This document shows, in pieces, positions 49,267 through 58,796 of a DNA stretch of 64,000 nt; within the stretch, counting starts at the first letter, position 1, and each line of letters begins with the position of its first letter. The stretch covers positions 57,172-121,171 of the forward strand of contig JAPYRX010000003.1 in NCBI GenBank assembly GCA_029936815.1, in the 5' to 3' direction. The translations under genes and the position numbers were made by a program. A model generated the notes under the pieces. The model made no database searches and was not told where the DNA came from. It saw only the letters and a list, made by a program, of their open reading frames with translations. This DNA comes from Dehalococcoidia bacterium (GTDB lineage Bacteria; Chloroflexota; Dehalococcoidia; Lucifugimonadales; GCA-002694895).

Positions 49267-50052
49267 ATGTACGATACTGATACGATCTTTAAAGCTTTGG
49301 ATTTAAGAAGCCAGGGATTTACTCAAAAAGAAATTGCATCAACTCTTGGTTGTGGTGAAAGATCTGTTAGAAGATGGCTTTCTGACACTAGCTTTACTCC
49401 TACTTATTTTACCGGAGATATAGATGAAGAATTGAATATTGATACCCTGAAAAATATTTTTTCTTCAGAATTAATTCCACAAATTATGTTTTATATATCC
49501 TTAGGTTATAAAAATAATTTGAAAATGAGTATTTCTTTTTTAAATGATATGGATAGTAATTTAAATTCTATTTCTAATATCTCTGAACCATGGTTAGCTG
49601 CAATTTCTGGGTTTGATTATTTAACAAAAATTACAGGTGTTAGTAAATTTGAAGATATAAACAATATTATAAGGAATGAAAAACCTTACGATTTATCCAA
49701 AAACAGAAAGAAATTCCGAAGACGAATAAATAGTATTGTTCCCGATTTGAGATATGAATTAATTGCCTTATTTGATATTTCAAATATCTCTAAAAATGAT
49801 TTTGAAATAAAAGGTGATGATAATAAAAATAATATTTCTGATCAGTTGTCAGATCATATCTATGTTTCAAATTTGAAAATTGCTGGCACTAATGAAGATA
49901 TAAACAAATTCATTAATAGTAAATACGGATTGTTACTTGAAATTGAATCCAGATTACCAGATCTTGATCGATCTTCCACAAAAATTTCTGTAAATAAACA
50001 AAAACAAATTCCACTGACTTTAATTTTATTAAAATTATTTTTAATTCCTTAA
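49267..50052 (+). CDS. HTH-domain protein with uncharacterised C-terminal region
   Basis: IFKALDLRSQGFTQKEIASTLGCGERSVRRWL. Confidence 0.75.
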   Translation: MYDTDTIFKALDLRSQGFTQKEIASTLGCGERSVRRWLSDTSFTPTYFTGDIDEELNIDTLKNIFSSELIPQIMFYISLGYKNNLKMSISFLNDMDSNLNSISNISEPWLAAISGFDYLTKITGVSKFEDINNIIRNEKPYDLSKNRKKFRRRINSIVPDLRYELIALFDISNISKNDFEIKGDDNKNNISDQLSDHIYVSNLKIAGTNEDINKFINSKYGLLLEIESRLPDLDRSSTKISVNKQKQIPLTLILLKLFLIP

Positions 50053-50061
50053 GGAGAAAAT

Positions 50062-50223
50062 ATGGATAAGAATGATAGAACAATGGAAAAATCATTACTT
50101 GGGTTTGTAGTTGATGAACCTAATAAGAACAATGATGTAGACCATGATAAAAATAACGAGCAATATTTGACAACATTATTGTTCGAATTATATCCTGAAT
50201 TAAATAATTCAAAGAAAAAATAA
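50062..50223 (+). CDS. Small acidic hypothetical protein (53 aa), not in the ORF track
   Basis: MDKNDRTMEKSLLGFVVDEPNKNNDVDHDKNNEQYLTTLLFELYPELNNSKKK; good SD AAGGAG; abuts crcB. Confidence 0.55.
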   Translation: MDKNDRTMEKSLLGFVVDEPNKNNDVDHDKNNEQYLTTLLFELYPELNNSKKK

Positions 50224-50224
50224 T

Positions 50225-50608
50225 ATGATTGTAGCTAATATGATATATGTTGGATTAGGTGGATTTATCGGAGCAAATTTAAGGTATGTTTTGAGTGTGA
50301 TTTTAAATAAGTATTATCATGAGATGTTTGGTACATTACTAGTAAATATAATCGGATCATTTTTGATAGCATTCTTTTACGGATATTTTATTGAGAAGAA
50401 TTTACTTTCCCCCGAATTGAAATATTTTTTTCCAATAGGATTGTTAGGATCATTCACTACATTTTCATCTTTCAGTTATACAACTATTATTTTGATTAAT
50501 GAAGGTAATTATACTAGAGCGTTAACAAATATTTTATTAAGTTTTGTATTATGCTTAACTTTTGCGTTCATTGGATTGATAATTAGTAAATTAATTTTTA
50601 AAATTTAA
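50225..50608 (+). CDS. crcB: CrcB/FluC fluoride channel family protein
   Basis: GLGGFIGANLRYVLS, FGTLLVNIIGSFLIAFFYG, PIGLLGSFTTFSSFSYTT. Confidence 0.92.
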   Translation: MIVANMIYVGLGGFIGANLRYVLSVILNKYYHEMFGTLLVNIIGSFLIAFFYGYFIEKNLLSPELKYFFPIGLLGSFTTFSSFSYTTIILINEGNYTRALTNILLSFVLCLTFAFIGLIISKLIFKI

Positions 50609-50694
50609 TCAAAATTTGACCTGTTAATTAATTTTATTATTGATAACACTATGTTAATTTTGATCTTATTCTAAATATATTTGTCAGGGAAATT

Positions 50695-51042
50695 ATGGCT
50701 TTATTAACGATTAAAGAAACTTCTGATGTTCTAGGAATGTCATTAAAATCAGTTGAAGATTTAATGAACAGCGATAAAAACGGAACTAAATTCAAATCTA
50801 AACTGATTGGTAAAAGACGATATATAGAAATCAAACCTTCTGCTTTAAATCTATACAAATCAGATACAAATCAAGATTATGATAATCTTTTAAAAGAAAA
50901 TGGAGATCTGAAAATTGATATTAAAAACAAAGAATTTCAAGTCGGTGAATTGATTTCAATTGTTAGGCAACAAACATTAGCTTTACCCAAACCCAAAAAA
51001 ACATTTTTGGAACGGATAGGATTTCGAAAAAAACAGGATTAA
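50695..51042 (+). CDS. HTH (excisionase/MerR-like) DNA-binding protein with coiled-coil tail
   Basis: LTIKETSDVLGMSLKSVEDLM...GKRRYIEIKPSAL. Confidence 0.6.
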   Translation: MALLTIKETSDVLGMSLKSVEDLMNSDKNGTKFKSKLIGKRRYIEIKPSALNLYKSDTNQDYDNLLKENGDLKIDIKNKEFQVGELISIVRQQTLALPKPKKTFLERIGFRKKQD

Positions 51043-52667
51043 GCAGTTAAATCTCCTAAAATATTTCCTTCCGAATCTATATCTAATTTCCTTGGAGACC
51101 GTGGTAATCCTGGCATTGTCATTATTGATCCTGCTACAGGATATATAAAACCGGCGCCAATAGAGGCTCTTATATCAGTTATTTCAAAAGTATAATTTTC
51201 AGGTAATCCTTTCAATCTTGGATTATGCGAAATTGAAAGAGGTGTTTTTGCCATGCATATCGGAAGATTTCCCCAACCATTTTCTTCAAATCTCTTAATT
51301 TTTTTCTTTGCAATTCCTGACCAAGCAACATCAGAAGCATTATAAATATTTATTGCTAATTTTGTTACCTTGTCATGTATATTGTCATTTAATTCATATA
51401 TATACTTAGCCTCTATTGGAGTTTTAGTGGCTTCAATTATTGCTTCAGCAAGCTCTATATTACCTTCTCCACCTTTTGAATAACTATCTGACTCCACAAC
51501 TGCTGCGGATTTAGTGTCTGCTAATAAGTCTTTCACTAAATTAATTTCCTCTTTAGAATCATCTGGGAAAATATTAAGAGCGACTACAGGCTTTATCCCA
51601 AACTTGTTAATGTTATTAACATGGTGAATCAAATTGGAAATTCCTTTTTCAATTGCATGACTGTTTTGATCATGCAAATTTTTAAACTTTACTCCACCAT
51701 GAGATTTTATAGCTCTAATTGTTCCTACTATGACTGCACCTTGTGGTTTTAGATCTGAAGTTCTCGATTTTATATGCATAAATTTTTCAAATCCTAAATC
51801 TGCTCCAAATCCAGCTTCTGACAAAACATAATCTGCTACCTGAGTTGCAAATGTATCACCTATAACTGAACTACATCCGTGTGCTATATTTCCAAATGGT
51901 CCAGTATGAATCATAGCTGGATTACCTTCTGTTGTTTGTACTATATTTGGCATCAATGCATATCTTAATACTGATAATAATGATCCAATGAAATCAAAAT
52001 CCTTTACGTATATTGGGTTATTAGAATCATCATATCCTATTACTATATTTTCTAATCTATTTCTTAAATCATCTAAATTCTTTGATAGAGCCATAATTGC
52101 CATGATTTCAGATGCTGTAACTATATCAAACCCTGTTTCTCTCAACGGAGCATTACTATCACCACCTAATCCTACTACAATATTTCTTAGGCTTCTATCT
52201 AATACATCAGTGACTCTATTCCAAGTTATTCCTGTAGAACTCATTCCTTCAATTTGATTTCGTTGAATAGCGTTTTCCACTAAAGATGCAAGTAAATTAT
52301 GAGCTGATCCTATAGCATGTGCATCACCAGTAAAGTGGATATTTATTTCGTCTTCTGGTATAACTTTTGACTTTCCTCCACCAGTCCCTCCACCTTTTAT
52401 GCCAAACACAGGTCCTAATGAAGGCTCTCGGAGACTAGTAATAGCGAGTTTTCCCAATTTGTTTATTCCTTGAGTTAATCCAATAGCTGTTGTTGTTTTC
52501 CCTTCACCTGCTTTAGTAGGTGTCATTCCAGTTACTACAATTAATTTTCCATTACCAGGTTTTTCTTTTATAAATTTAAAAGGTATTTTTGCTTTATAAT
52601 TTCCTACTTGTATAATTTCTTTTTCATCAAGGCCTAGCTTTTTGGATATATTAGATATATGATTCAT
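51039..52667 (-). CDS. fhs: Formate--tetrahydrofolate ligase
   Basis: VTGMTPTKAGEGKTTTAIGL, SLREPSLGPVFGIKGGGTGGGKS, DINIHFTGD-like, VATVRALK-like VGTIRAIKSHGG. Confidence 0.96.
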   Translation of the reverse strand: MNHISNISKKLGLDEKEIIQVGNYKAKIPFKFIKEKPGNGKLIVVTGMTPTKAGEGKTTTAIGLTQGINKLGKLAITSLREPSLGPVFGIKGGGTGGGKSKVIPEDEINIHFTGDAHAIGSAHNLLASLVENAIQRNQIEGMSSTGITWNRVTDVLDRSLRNIVVGLGGDSNAPLRETGFDIVTASEIMAIMALSKNLDDLRNRLENIVIGYDDSNNPIYVKDFDFIGSLLSVLRYALMPNIVQTTEGNPAMIHTGPFGNIAHGCSSVIGDTFATQVADYVLSEAGFGADLGFEKFMHIKSRTSDLKPQGAVIVGTIRAIKSHGGVKFKNLHDQNSHAIEKGISNLIHHVNNINKFGIKPVVALNIFPDDSKEEINLVKDLLADTKSAAVVESDSYSKGGEGNIELAEAIIEATKTPIEAKYIYELNDNIHDKVTKLAINIYNASDVAWSGIAKKKIKRFEENGWGNLPICMAKTPLSISHNPRLKGLPENYTFEITDIRASIGAGFIYPVAGSIMTMPGLPRSPRKLDIDSEGNILGDLTA

Positions 52668-52754
52668 GATAATATTTCGAATTTTTTAATAGATTATATA
52701 TTATATCAGTTCAATAAAATTATAAATCGTAATTTTAAAAATAGGATCAAATTA

Positions 52755-54161
52755 ATGAAAGTTTTATCATCAGATAAAAAGAAATCAATCAGAGGTTGGT
52801 ATATTTATGATTGGGCTCATTCTGCCCATTCCACAAGTGTAATGGTTGCAATTGCTCCTGTTTATTTCGTGTCATTATATGAAAATGTTTTCGGTACTTC
52901 AGGCCGTATATTTAATGGTTTTGCATTTACTGCAGATAATGTATGGAGTATTGCCATATCGTTATCAATAATGGCTATTGCTTTTTTAAATCCAATACTA
53001 GCTGTCATAGCTGACAAAACTCCTACAAAACTTTCTTTCTTAAAAGCTTTTACTGTATTTGGATGTATTCCAACTTTACTTATGTTTTTCACACCATATT
53101 TTGGAAGTGGATGGTTATTCCTGTTAATAATGATTGTTATATCAGTTATGGGATTTTCAGGCGCTTGGACTTTTGCAAATAGTTTTTTACCTCACTTGGC
53201 GCCAAAAAAATATTTAGATGAGATAAGTAGTAAAGGATATGCTTATGGATATATTGGTGGCGGATTACTATTAGCTATTCATTTAGCTATTATTACTATC
53301 ACAGATTCTTCTGAGTTTTCTATACAACTATCTCTTGCTTCTGTGGGATTGTGGTGGGCTGGTTTTTCTTTGATAACTTTTTCAAATTTGAAGGAACCTA
53401 AAATAAACTCCGATAAATTAATTAACATAGACTCAAAAATTATTATTCAAGCTATCAATCAGATAAAAACAACATTGTCTGATATTGGTAGATATAAAGT
53501 ATTATTTATATATTTGATAGTATATTTATTTTTTAATGATGGTATCCAAACGGTCTTGAGTATTGCAGGCGTTTATGGCGCAGCAACTTTGGGAGTTGAT
53601 TTGATTTTTAATATGGCAACTATATTAATAGTGCAATTTATTGCAGCTCCAGGTGCTTTATTATTTAATAGATTGGCAAATATTTATAGTCCCAAAAATT
53701 CTTTGATGATTTCTTTGATAGGATGGATATTTATTGTTATATTAGCTATAGGTTTTGCTCCCTTAGAAGACACTGGAGAATACGCTATAAAATCCGGACT
53801 ATTTTCTTGGTGGCCAATTTTTATTAGAGATTACTTATGGAGACCTTTAGGATTAGGAGTTAATTATCAATGGTTAATATTAGGTTGCTTAGTAGGTGTG
53901 GTTATGGGTGGTAGTCAAGCAATAGCAAGAAGCATTTTTGCTGTGATGACACCTGTAAAACAAAGTGCTGAATTCTTTTCATTCTTAGGATTTATGTCTC
54001 GTGGAGCTTCTGTTTTCGGACCATTATTATATGCCTTGGTAGCAGGATACTTTGGAGCTAGAACAGGAATCTTCAGTGTGTTGTTATTTTTAATTGCAGG
54101 AACAATTGGTATGCAATTACTTGTTGACGTTAAAAAAGGCGAAAAACAAGTAAATAATTAA
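52755..54161 (+). CDS. UMF1/Atg22-like MFS transporter; start likely 52755
   Basis: RGWYIYDWAHSAHSTSVMVAIAPVYF, GVVMGGSQAIARSIFAVMTPVKQSAEFFSFLGF. Confidence 0.9.
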   Translation: MKVLSSDKKKSIRGWYIYDWAHSAHSTSVMVAIAPVYFVSLYENVFGTSGRIFNGFAFTADNVWSIAISLSIMAIAFLNPILAVIADKTPTKLSFLKAFTVFGCIPTLLMFFTPYFGSGWLFLLIMIVISVMGFSGAWTFANSFLPHLAPKKYLDEISSKGYAYGYIGGGLLLAIHLAIITITDSSEFSIQLSLASVGLWWAGFSLITFSNLKEPKINSDKLINIDSKIIIQAINQIKTTLSDIGRYKVLFIYLIVYLFFNDGIQTVLSIAGVYGAATLGVDLIFNMATILIVQFIAAPGALLFNRLANIYSPKNSLMISLIGWIFIVILAIGFAPLEDTGEYAIKSGLFSWWPIFIRDYLWRPLGLGVNYQWLILGCLVGVVMGGSQAIARSIFAVMTPVKQSAEFFSFLGFMSRGASVFGPLLYALVAGYFGARTGIFSVLLFLIAGTIGMQLLVDVKKGEKQVNN

Positions 54162-54196
54162 GTTTAAGAAATTTGTGATTTCTCTAATATTTGTTA

Positions 54197-55483
54197 TTAT
54201 TTACTTATCTTTTTTCCTTTTCCGATTTCTTCACCGCCGATTAGCCCTTCTTCGGTTTGATTATGTATATAATCATCTACTTCATCTGGCGAATCAGTAG
54301 TCACTACAGATACTCCGATTTTTTTTAGCATAGCTACTTCTTCAGCGTTTTCGATTCCCCAAACTCCTACAAACAATCCTTTTTCTTTAGCATACTTTAC
54401 TGAATGTTCAGAAGCTAATTTTGCATGAGGAAATATACCCTGTATGCCGAGTTTACTTGCTATATCAATGTCAGTGTCAGTCAATTCTGTTACTAACCAT
54501 CCGTGCCTGACGACAGGAAGAAGTTCGATCGAACGAAGTACTTGTGCTAAATGAAATGAGATTATTGTTAATCCAGGGACTTGAGATAATGGGTTACCTG
54601 CAACCTTTTCCCAACCTTCATTTTCTATTAATGCAGAAACTTGTTTAGTTAATGATGATTGATCAGATTTGAGTTCTAACACCAAATGTATTTTATTTGC
54701 ATATTTTTTAAGCATTTCAGATAAAGTTGGAATTTTTTCGTCTTTATATTTTTTGTCAAACCAATTCCCAAAATCGTAAGATTTTATTTCATTTAATTTC
54801 AAGTCACTAACTTTACCTTTCCCATTTGAAGTTCTATCAATTTTGTCATCATGAATTATGACAGGTATATTATCAGCTGTAAGTTGTACATCTGTTTCTA
54901 TAAAATTAAAATTGCTTTCTATTGCCAAATCAAATGCTGAAAAAGTATTTTCAGGTGCCTTTGAAGAATATCCTCTGTGAGCTACTGCACCAAATTCGTC
55001 TGTTATTATATTTTGTGATTTTGAAGCTTTTATATCAGTAGTAAATCCATTAAATCTTAATTCAACTTCTTTAATAAATTTGGAATTGCCAGGCACATAA
55101 TTTAATGGGACAACACCGTGTTCTATGGTATCTAACATTAATGTTGTATAACCAAGTGTTTTTCCGAATATTCCAAGTTTTGATTCCGCTTGAGTTATTT
55201 TAGTTAACGGTATGTCGTATTTCTGAGACCCTAATAATGATCCTTGTATAATTTCTATTTGATTAGTAGTTAGAGTGTATTTTGTTCTATAAGTAGATAT
55301 TATTCTTGGAACAACAACAATTGCTGCGAAAATTATTAAAGGACTTTCTAATATGGCTATATCACCACTTATAAGAGGATATACTATTATTACAATTATC
55401 CACGGGACTAAAAACCATAACCATCCCCAATAAGATGGTTTTACAGATATTTCTTCATTATTTATTTTATTTTGCGATTCCAT
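54197..55483 (-). CDS. Bacterial PH-like (bPH2) domain with two TM fused to glycerophosphodiester phosphodiesterase
   Basis: N-term YTLTTNQIEIIQGSLLGSQKYDIPLTKITQ; C-term AVAHRGYSSKAPENTFSAFDLAI, ETDVQLTADNIPVIIHD. Confidence 0.9.
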   Translation of the reverse strand: MESQNKINNEEISVKPSYWGWLWFLVPWIIVIIVYPLISGDIAILESPLIIFAAIVVVPRIISTYRTKYTLTTNQIEIIQGSLLGSQKYDIPLTKITQAESKLGIFGKTLGYTTLMLDTIEHGVVPLNYVPGNSKFIKEVELRFNGFTTDIKASKSQNIITDEFGAVAHRGYSSKAPENTFSAFDLAIESNFNFIETDVQLTADNIPVIIHDDKIDRTSNGKGKVSDLKLNEIKSYDFGNWFDKKYKDEKIPTLSEMLKKYANKIHLVLELKSDQSSLTKQVSALIENEGWEKVAGNPLSQVPGLTIISFHLAQVLRSIELLPVVRHGWLVTELTDTDIDIASKLGIQGIFPHAKLASEHSVKYAKEKGLFVGVWGIENAEEVAMLKKIGVSVVTTDSPDEVDDYIHNQTEEGLIGGEEIGKGKKISK

Positions 55484-55501
55484 TTTATTCCATTTCTTTA
55501 A

Positions 55502-56548
55502 TTATGATTTTATTAAATCTGGGGAGTAAGTAAATAAATTAGGTAGTCCACCACTATGAATAAATATCAGATTATTTTCATCTGAATATTTATTGTCTTT
55601 TATATACTTTATCATCCCATCCATGCACTTAGCAGTATATATTGGGTCTAAAAATATTGATTCGGTTTTCGCTAATAATTTAAGAGAATTTATTGACGAT
55701 TGAGTTGGTTCTCGATAATTGCACCCTGAATAGTCGAAATCATAATTAACATCTGATTTATCCAATGTTAAATCTAGTTTCAAAAATTCAGATAATTTTT
55801 TAGAGATACTAATATTATTATTTATATATGAATTTAAGTTTTTGATATTTGAATTACACATAGAATCAGGCGAAATAGAATTTATTTCCCAATTTAATTT
55901 ACAAAATTTATTAACCATAGCCATTCCTAACACAGAATTTCCATCAATTAAAAATATTTTTGTTTTCTTAGATTCCAAATTAGTAAGTTGATAATATAAC
56001 TCTATTGCGCCAGAGATATATCCAATAATTGATGAATATTGAACAAAGCATTCTTCTTTTGATATGTAAGGCTTAAGCCCTTTTTTTAAATAATTATTTT
56101 TAAGTTTGGTTGTATATGTTGAAATTTCATTGTCATCGATACTATTCAGTTTGTGAATATCCACATTCATTAGTTTTTTTAAAAAATAATTTCCTTTATT
56201 GTTTTTTTTATCAAGATCTTTATTTGTTATAATCACATATTTTATCCCAGCTTTAATGGAAGCAGCAGCATTGAATCTGGAATTTTCCGAATCTTCATTT
56301 TCATTATCAATGAAGACATCGCATTTTTTATCTAAAATATCTCCAATTCGAAACTCCAACCCCCTTACACCATCTCCACCGAATGCTAATCCACTTAAAT
56401 CATCTCTTTTGATATAAAGATTTTTAACACCTAAAGATTTGTTAAAATTTTTTGTTTTATATAATGGAGTAGGGTAATTTCCTAATTGGAATTTTGGAAA
56501 TTTGTCAATTTTTGATTTTAATATTTCGATTTGTTTTTGTTTTGTCAT
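55502..56548 (-). CDS. PLP fold-type II protein related to D-cysteine desulfhydrase/ACC deaminase, catalytic lysine apparently lost
   Basis: YPTPLYKTKNFNKSLGVKNLYIKRDDLSGLAFGGDGVRGLEF; family motif GGNKxRKLEF altered. Confidence 0.75.
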   Translation of the reverse strand: MTKQKQIEILKSKIDKFPKFQLGNYPTPLYKTKNFNKSLGVKNLYIKRDDLSGLAFGGDGVRGLEFRIGDILDKKCDVFIDNENEDSENSRFNAAASIKAGIKYVIITNKDLDKKNNKGNYFLKKLMNVDIHKLNSIDDNEISTYTTKLKNNYLKKGLKPYISKEECFVQYSSIIGYISGAIELYYQLTNLESKKTKIFLIDGNSVLGMAMVNKFCKLNWEINSISPDSMCNSNIKNLNSYINNNISISKKLSEFLKLDLTLDKSDVNYDFDYSGCNYREPTQSSINSLKLLAKTESIFLDPIYTAKCMDGMIKYIKDNKYSDENNLIFIHSGGLPNLFTYSPDLIKS

Positions 56549-57684
56549 TTATGCCACCATAGTTGTGGTTGTTTTCTTTTACCAAAAAATTTATCAAAAT
56601 AAATTAATATCTTCCTTAATGGTGTATTTGCTATTTTTATACCAATTTTATGTGTTAATTTATCAAAGTCTTTATTATATGGACACACTCTTATACATAT
56701 ACTACAATCACTGCTTTGAGAGGCCCAAAACTTAAAACATTTTTCTGCATTAACAGACCATTTTTTAATTCCCTTGATGTTAGAAACATTAATTTGCTTA
56801 ATACTTGGATCTTCAAAAGAAATTGCTCTTGGGGGACATTCATTTGCGCATCTTTGGCATATAGAGCAATAATTTTTAACTCCAAATGATATCGGTTTGT
56901 CATGTTCAAGTGGCAAATCTGTAAATATTTTTGAGATTCTAACTCGAGGCCCAAATTCCTTGGTGATTAAAAGTCCATTCCTTGCGTATTCCCCTAATCC
57001 AGCTTCGATAGCCAGTGGGATTGATAATGCAGTATCATTTTGACTTGCGACAGCTTTATACCCCAAGTTAATAATATATTGAGAGAGTGACAGAGCTGAA
57101 GACAGATCATTTGAATATCCCAATCCTGTTGCAGTACCACTTAGAGCAGATGGAGCTGTATCAATTAATTCTTTGTCCATCTGATTTGCAATAATTATTA
57201 CATTTTTTAATGATGAATCAATAGTGTTCTCAGATGTTCTGTTTTCTGATCGATTATACTTATAGGAATAAATCCATTTAGGATTGAATTTTGTTATTCC
57301 GATTAAATCTGCTCCTAATTTTTTACCGACAATTTTTAATTCTTTTGTTAATTCTGTAGTTGATTTAATTTTGTATTTTGTGAAAGTTCCTTGTTTTTGC
57401 ACTGAAAAAGTATTTGTGAAACCTTCTGATCTGCCTTCATTACGTTTTGAATCTGAGAAATAATCTGACATAAACCATCCAGCATTTCTTAAAGCATAAT
57501 CTTTGTGATTAAATCCTTCTGGCCTTTTATTATTTTCGGGAGGTTTTATGTAATCTTGATAAAATTTTATTGTCTGATTGTTTTTTACCGATTCATCCCA
57601 TAATGATCTGTTGAAAATATCATTTTTTTGATTGAATTGTTCAAATTTCTTTTTATCAATAATTTTTTCTTCGTTATATTCCAT
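56545..57684 (-). CDS. Reductive dehalogenase (RdhA)-like corrinoid/iron-sulfur protein without obvious Tat signal; start likely 57684
   Basis: GLGEYARNGLLITKEFGPRVRISKIFTDLPLEHDKPISFGVKNYCSICQRCANECPPRAIS; second cluster CFKFWASQSSDCSICIRVCP. Confidence 0.8.
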   Translation of the reverse strand: MEYNEEKIIDKKKFEQFNQKNDIFNRSLWDESVKNNQTIKFYQDYIKPPENNKRPEGFNHKDYALRNAGWFMSDYFSDSKRNEGRSEGFTNTFSVQKQGTFTKYKIKSTTELTKELKIVGKKLGADLIGITKFNPKWIYSYKYNRSENRTSENTIDSSLKNVIIIANQMDKELIDTAPSALSGTATGLGYSNDLSSALSLSQYIINLGYKAVASQNDTALSIPLAIEAGLGEYARNGLLITKEFGPRVRISKIFTDLPLEHDKPISFGVKNYCSICQRCANECPPRAISFEDPSIKQINVSNIKGIKKWSVNAEKCFKFWASQSSDCSICIRVCPYNKDFDKLTHKIGIKIANTPLRKILIYFDKFFGKRKQPQLWWHK

Positions 57685-57686
57685 AG

Positions 57687-58745
57687 CTACATAAATATTT
57701 TTATACAAATCAAACTACATGTTCCTACCATTGTTGCAACGACAATGCCAACTAAAAATGGTTTCAATCCTAAACTTTTAATAGATTTTATATCTGTAGT
57801 TAAACCTACTGATGCCATAGCAATGATTAACATAAATTTTGAGATTGAAGTTAATTGAGAAGTGATATCTTTCCAAGATTCTGTGTTTATAAATGTAGAA
57901 GATGTGAATAATATATCACCTGTAGTTCGTATCAAACTCATTAAAAAGAATCCAATAATAAACATAGGTATTAATTTAGAAATTTCTTTCAGATTAAAAA
58001 CTTGGGAATTATTATCTGTTGATTGTTTGTACATAATTGTCATAAATGGGATAACGAATATCATGCTTAAGTTTCTTACCAATTTGACTGTAATTGCACT
58101 TTTACCAACATTACTTGTACCAAATGTTTCATCGTAAATAAGTCCAGCTCCACTAACTTGGGCAGTTTCATGTATTGAAGTTCCCAAGAATAAACCAGTA
58201 GCTTTCTCTGAAAGCTCTAATATATTTGCTAGGAAAGGGTAAATAATCATAGCTAATATACCAAATATTGTAATGACAGTTATAGAATAAGCAATTTCTT
58301 CTTTTTTTGCATTAATACCAGGGGCGGTAGCAACTATTGCTGATGCGCCACATATACTGGTTCCTACGGCAATAAGAACTCCTAATTTACTAGGTAAAGA
58401 TAAAAATTTTGTCAATAAATAACCGGCTAAAAGTCCAGTTATTATACATGCAATAATAATTGGTAATCCACTCAATCCAATTGAGAAAATTTCAGAAATA
58501 CTTAACCTGATTCCCAGTATAACTATTCCAATTCTTAATATTTTTTTCACATTGAAATCTAATCCTGTAGAAAATACTTTGTTGACTCCAATAGTATTTT
58601 TTATAATAATTCCTATAATAATTCCTAGTAAAATAGAGCTAACTAAAGATTTGTAATCTATTAAATTATTTAGATATTTAGATGCATAATAAGAAAAAAC
58701 TGCTACTGCTATTCCTAAAAGAAGTCCGGGAATTATATTTTTCAT
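57687..58745 (-). CDS. YeiH family (UPF0324) putative sulfate exporter-like membrane protein
   Basis: LLGIIIGIIIKN, GIVILGIRLS, VGTSICGASAIVATAPGINAKKEEIAYSI, GTSIHETAQVSGAG. Confidence 0.88.
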   Translation of the reverse strand: MKNIIPGLLLGIAVAVFSYYASKYLNNLIDYKSLVSSILLGIIIGIIIKNTIGVNKVFSTGLDFNVKKILRIGIVILGIRLSISEIFSIGLSGLPIIIACIITGLLAGYLLTKFLSLPSKLGVLIAVGTSICGASAIVATAPGINAKKEEIAYSITVITIFGILAMIIYPFLANILELSEKATGLFLGTSIHETAQVSGAGLIYDETFGTSNVGKSAITVKLVRNLSMIFVIPFMTIMYKQSTDNNSQVFNLKEISKLIPMFIIGFFLMSLIRTTGDILFTSSTFINTESWKDITSQLTSISKFMLIIAMASVGLTTDIKSIKSLGLKPFLVGIVVATMVGTCSLICIKIFM

Positions 58746-58796
58746 TGATTGATTTGAAATAATTTTACTTTTTATATTAATACTTAATACTCCTAT

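Noticed and set aside
50041-50225. Fluoride riboswitch upstream of crcB
   Set aside because: No consensus found; the region is mostly coding for a 53-aa ORF.
54523-54534. GTTC-GATC-GAAC palindrome as another SOS box
   Set aside because: The half-sites are inverted relative to GAAC-N4-GTTC and it lies inside the GDPD coding sequence.
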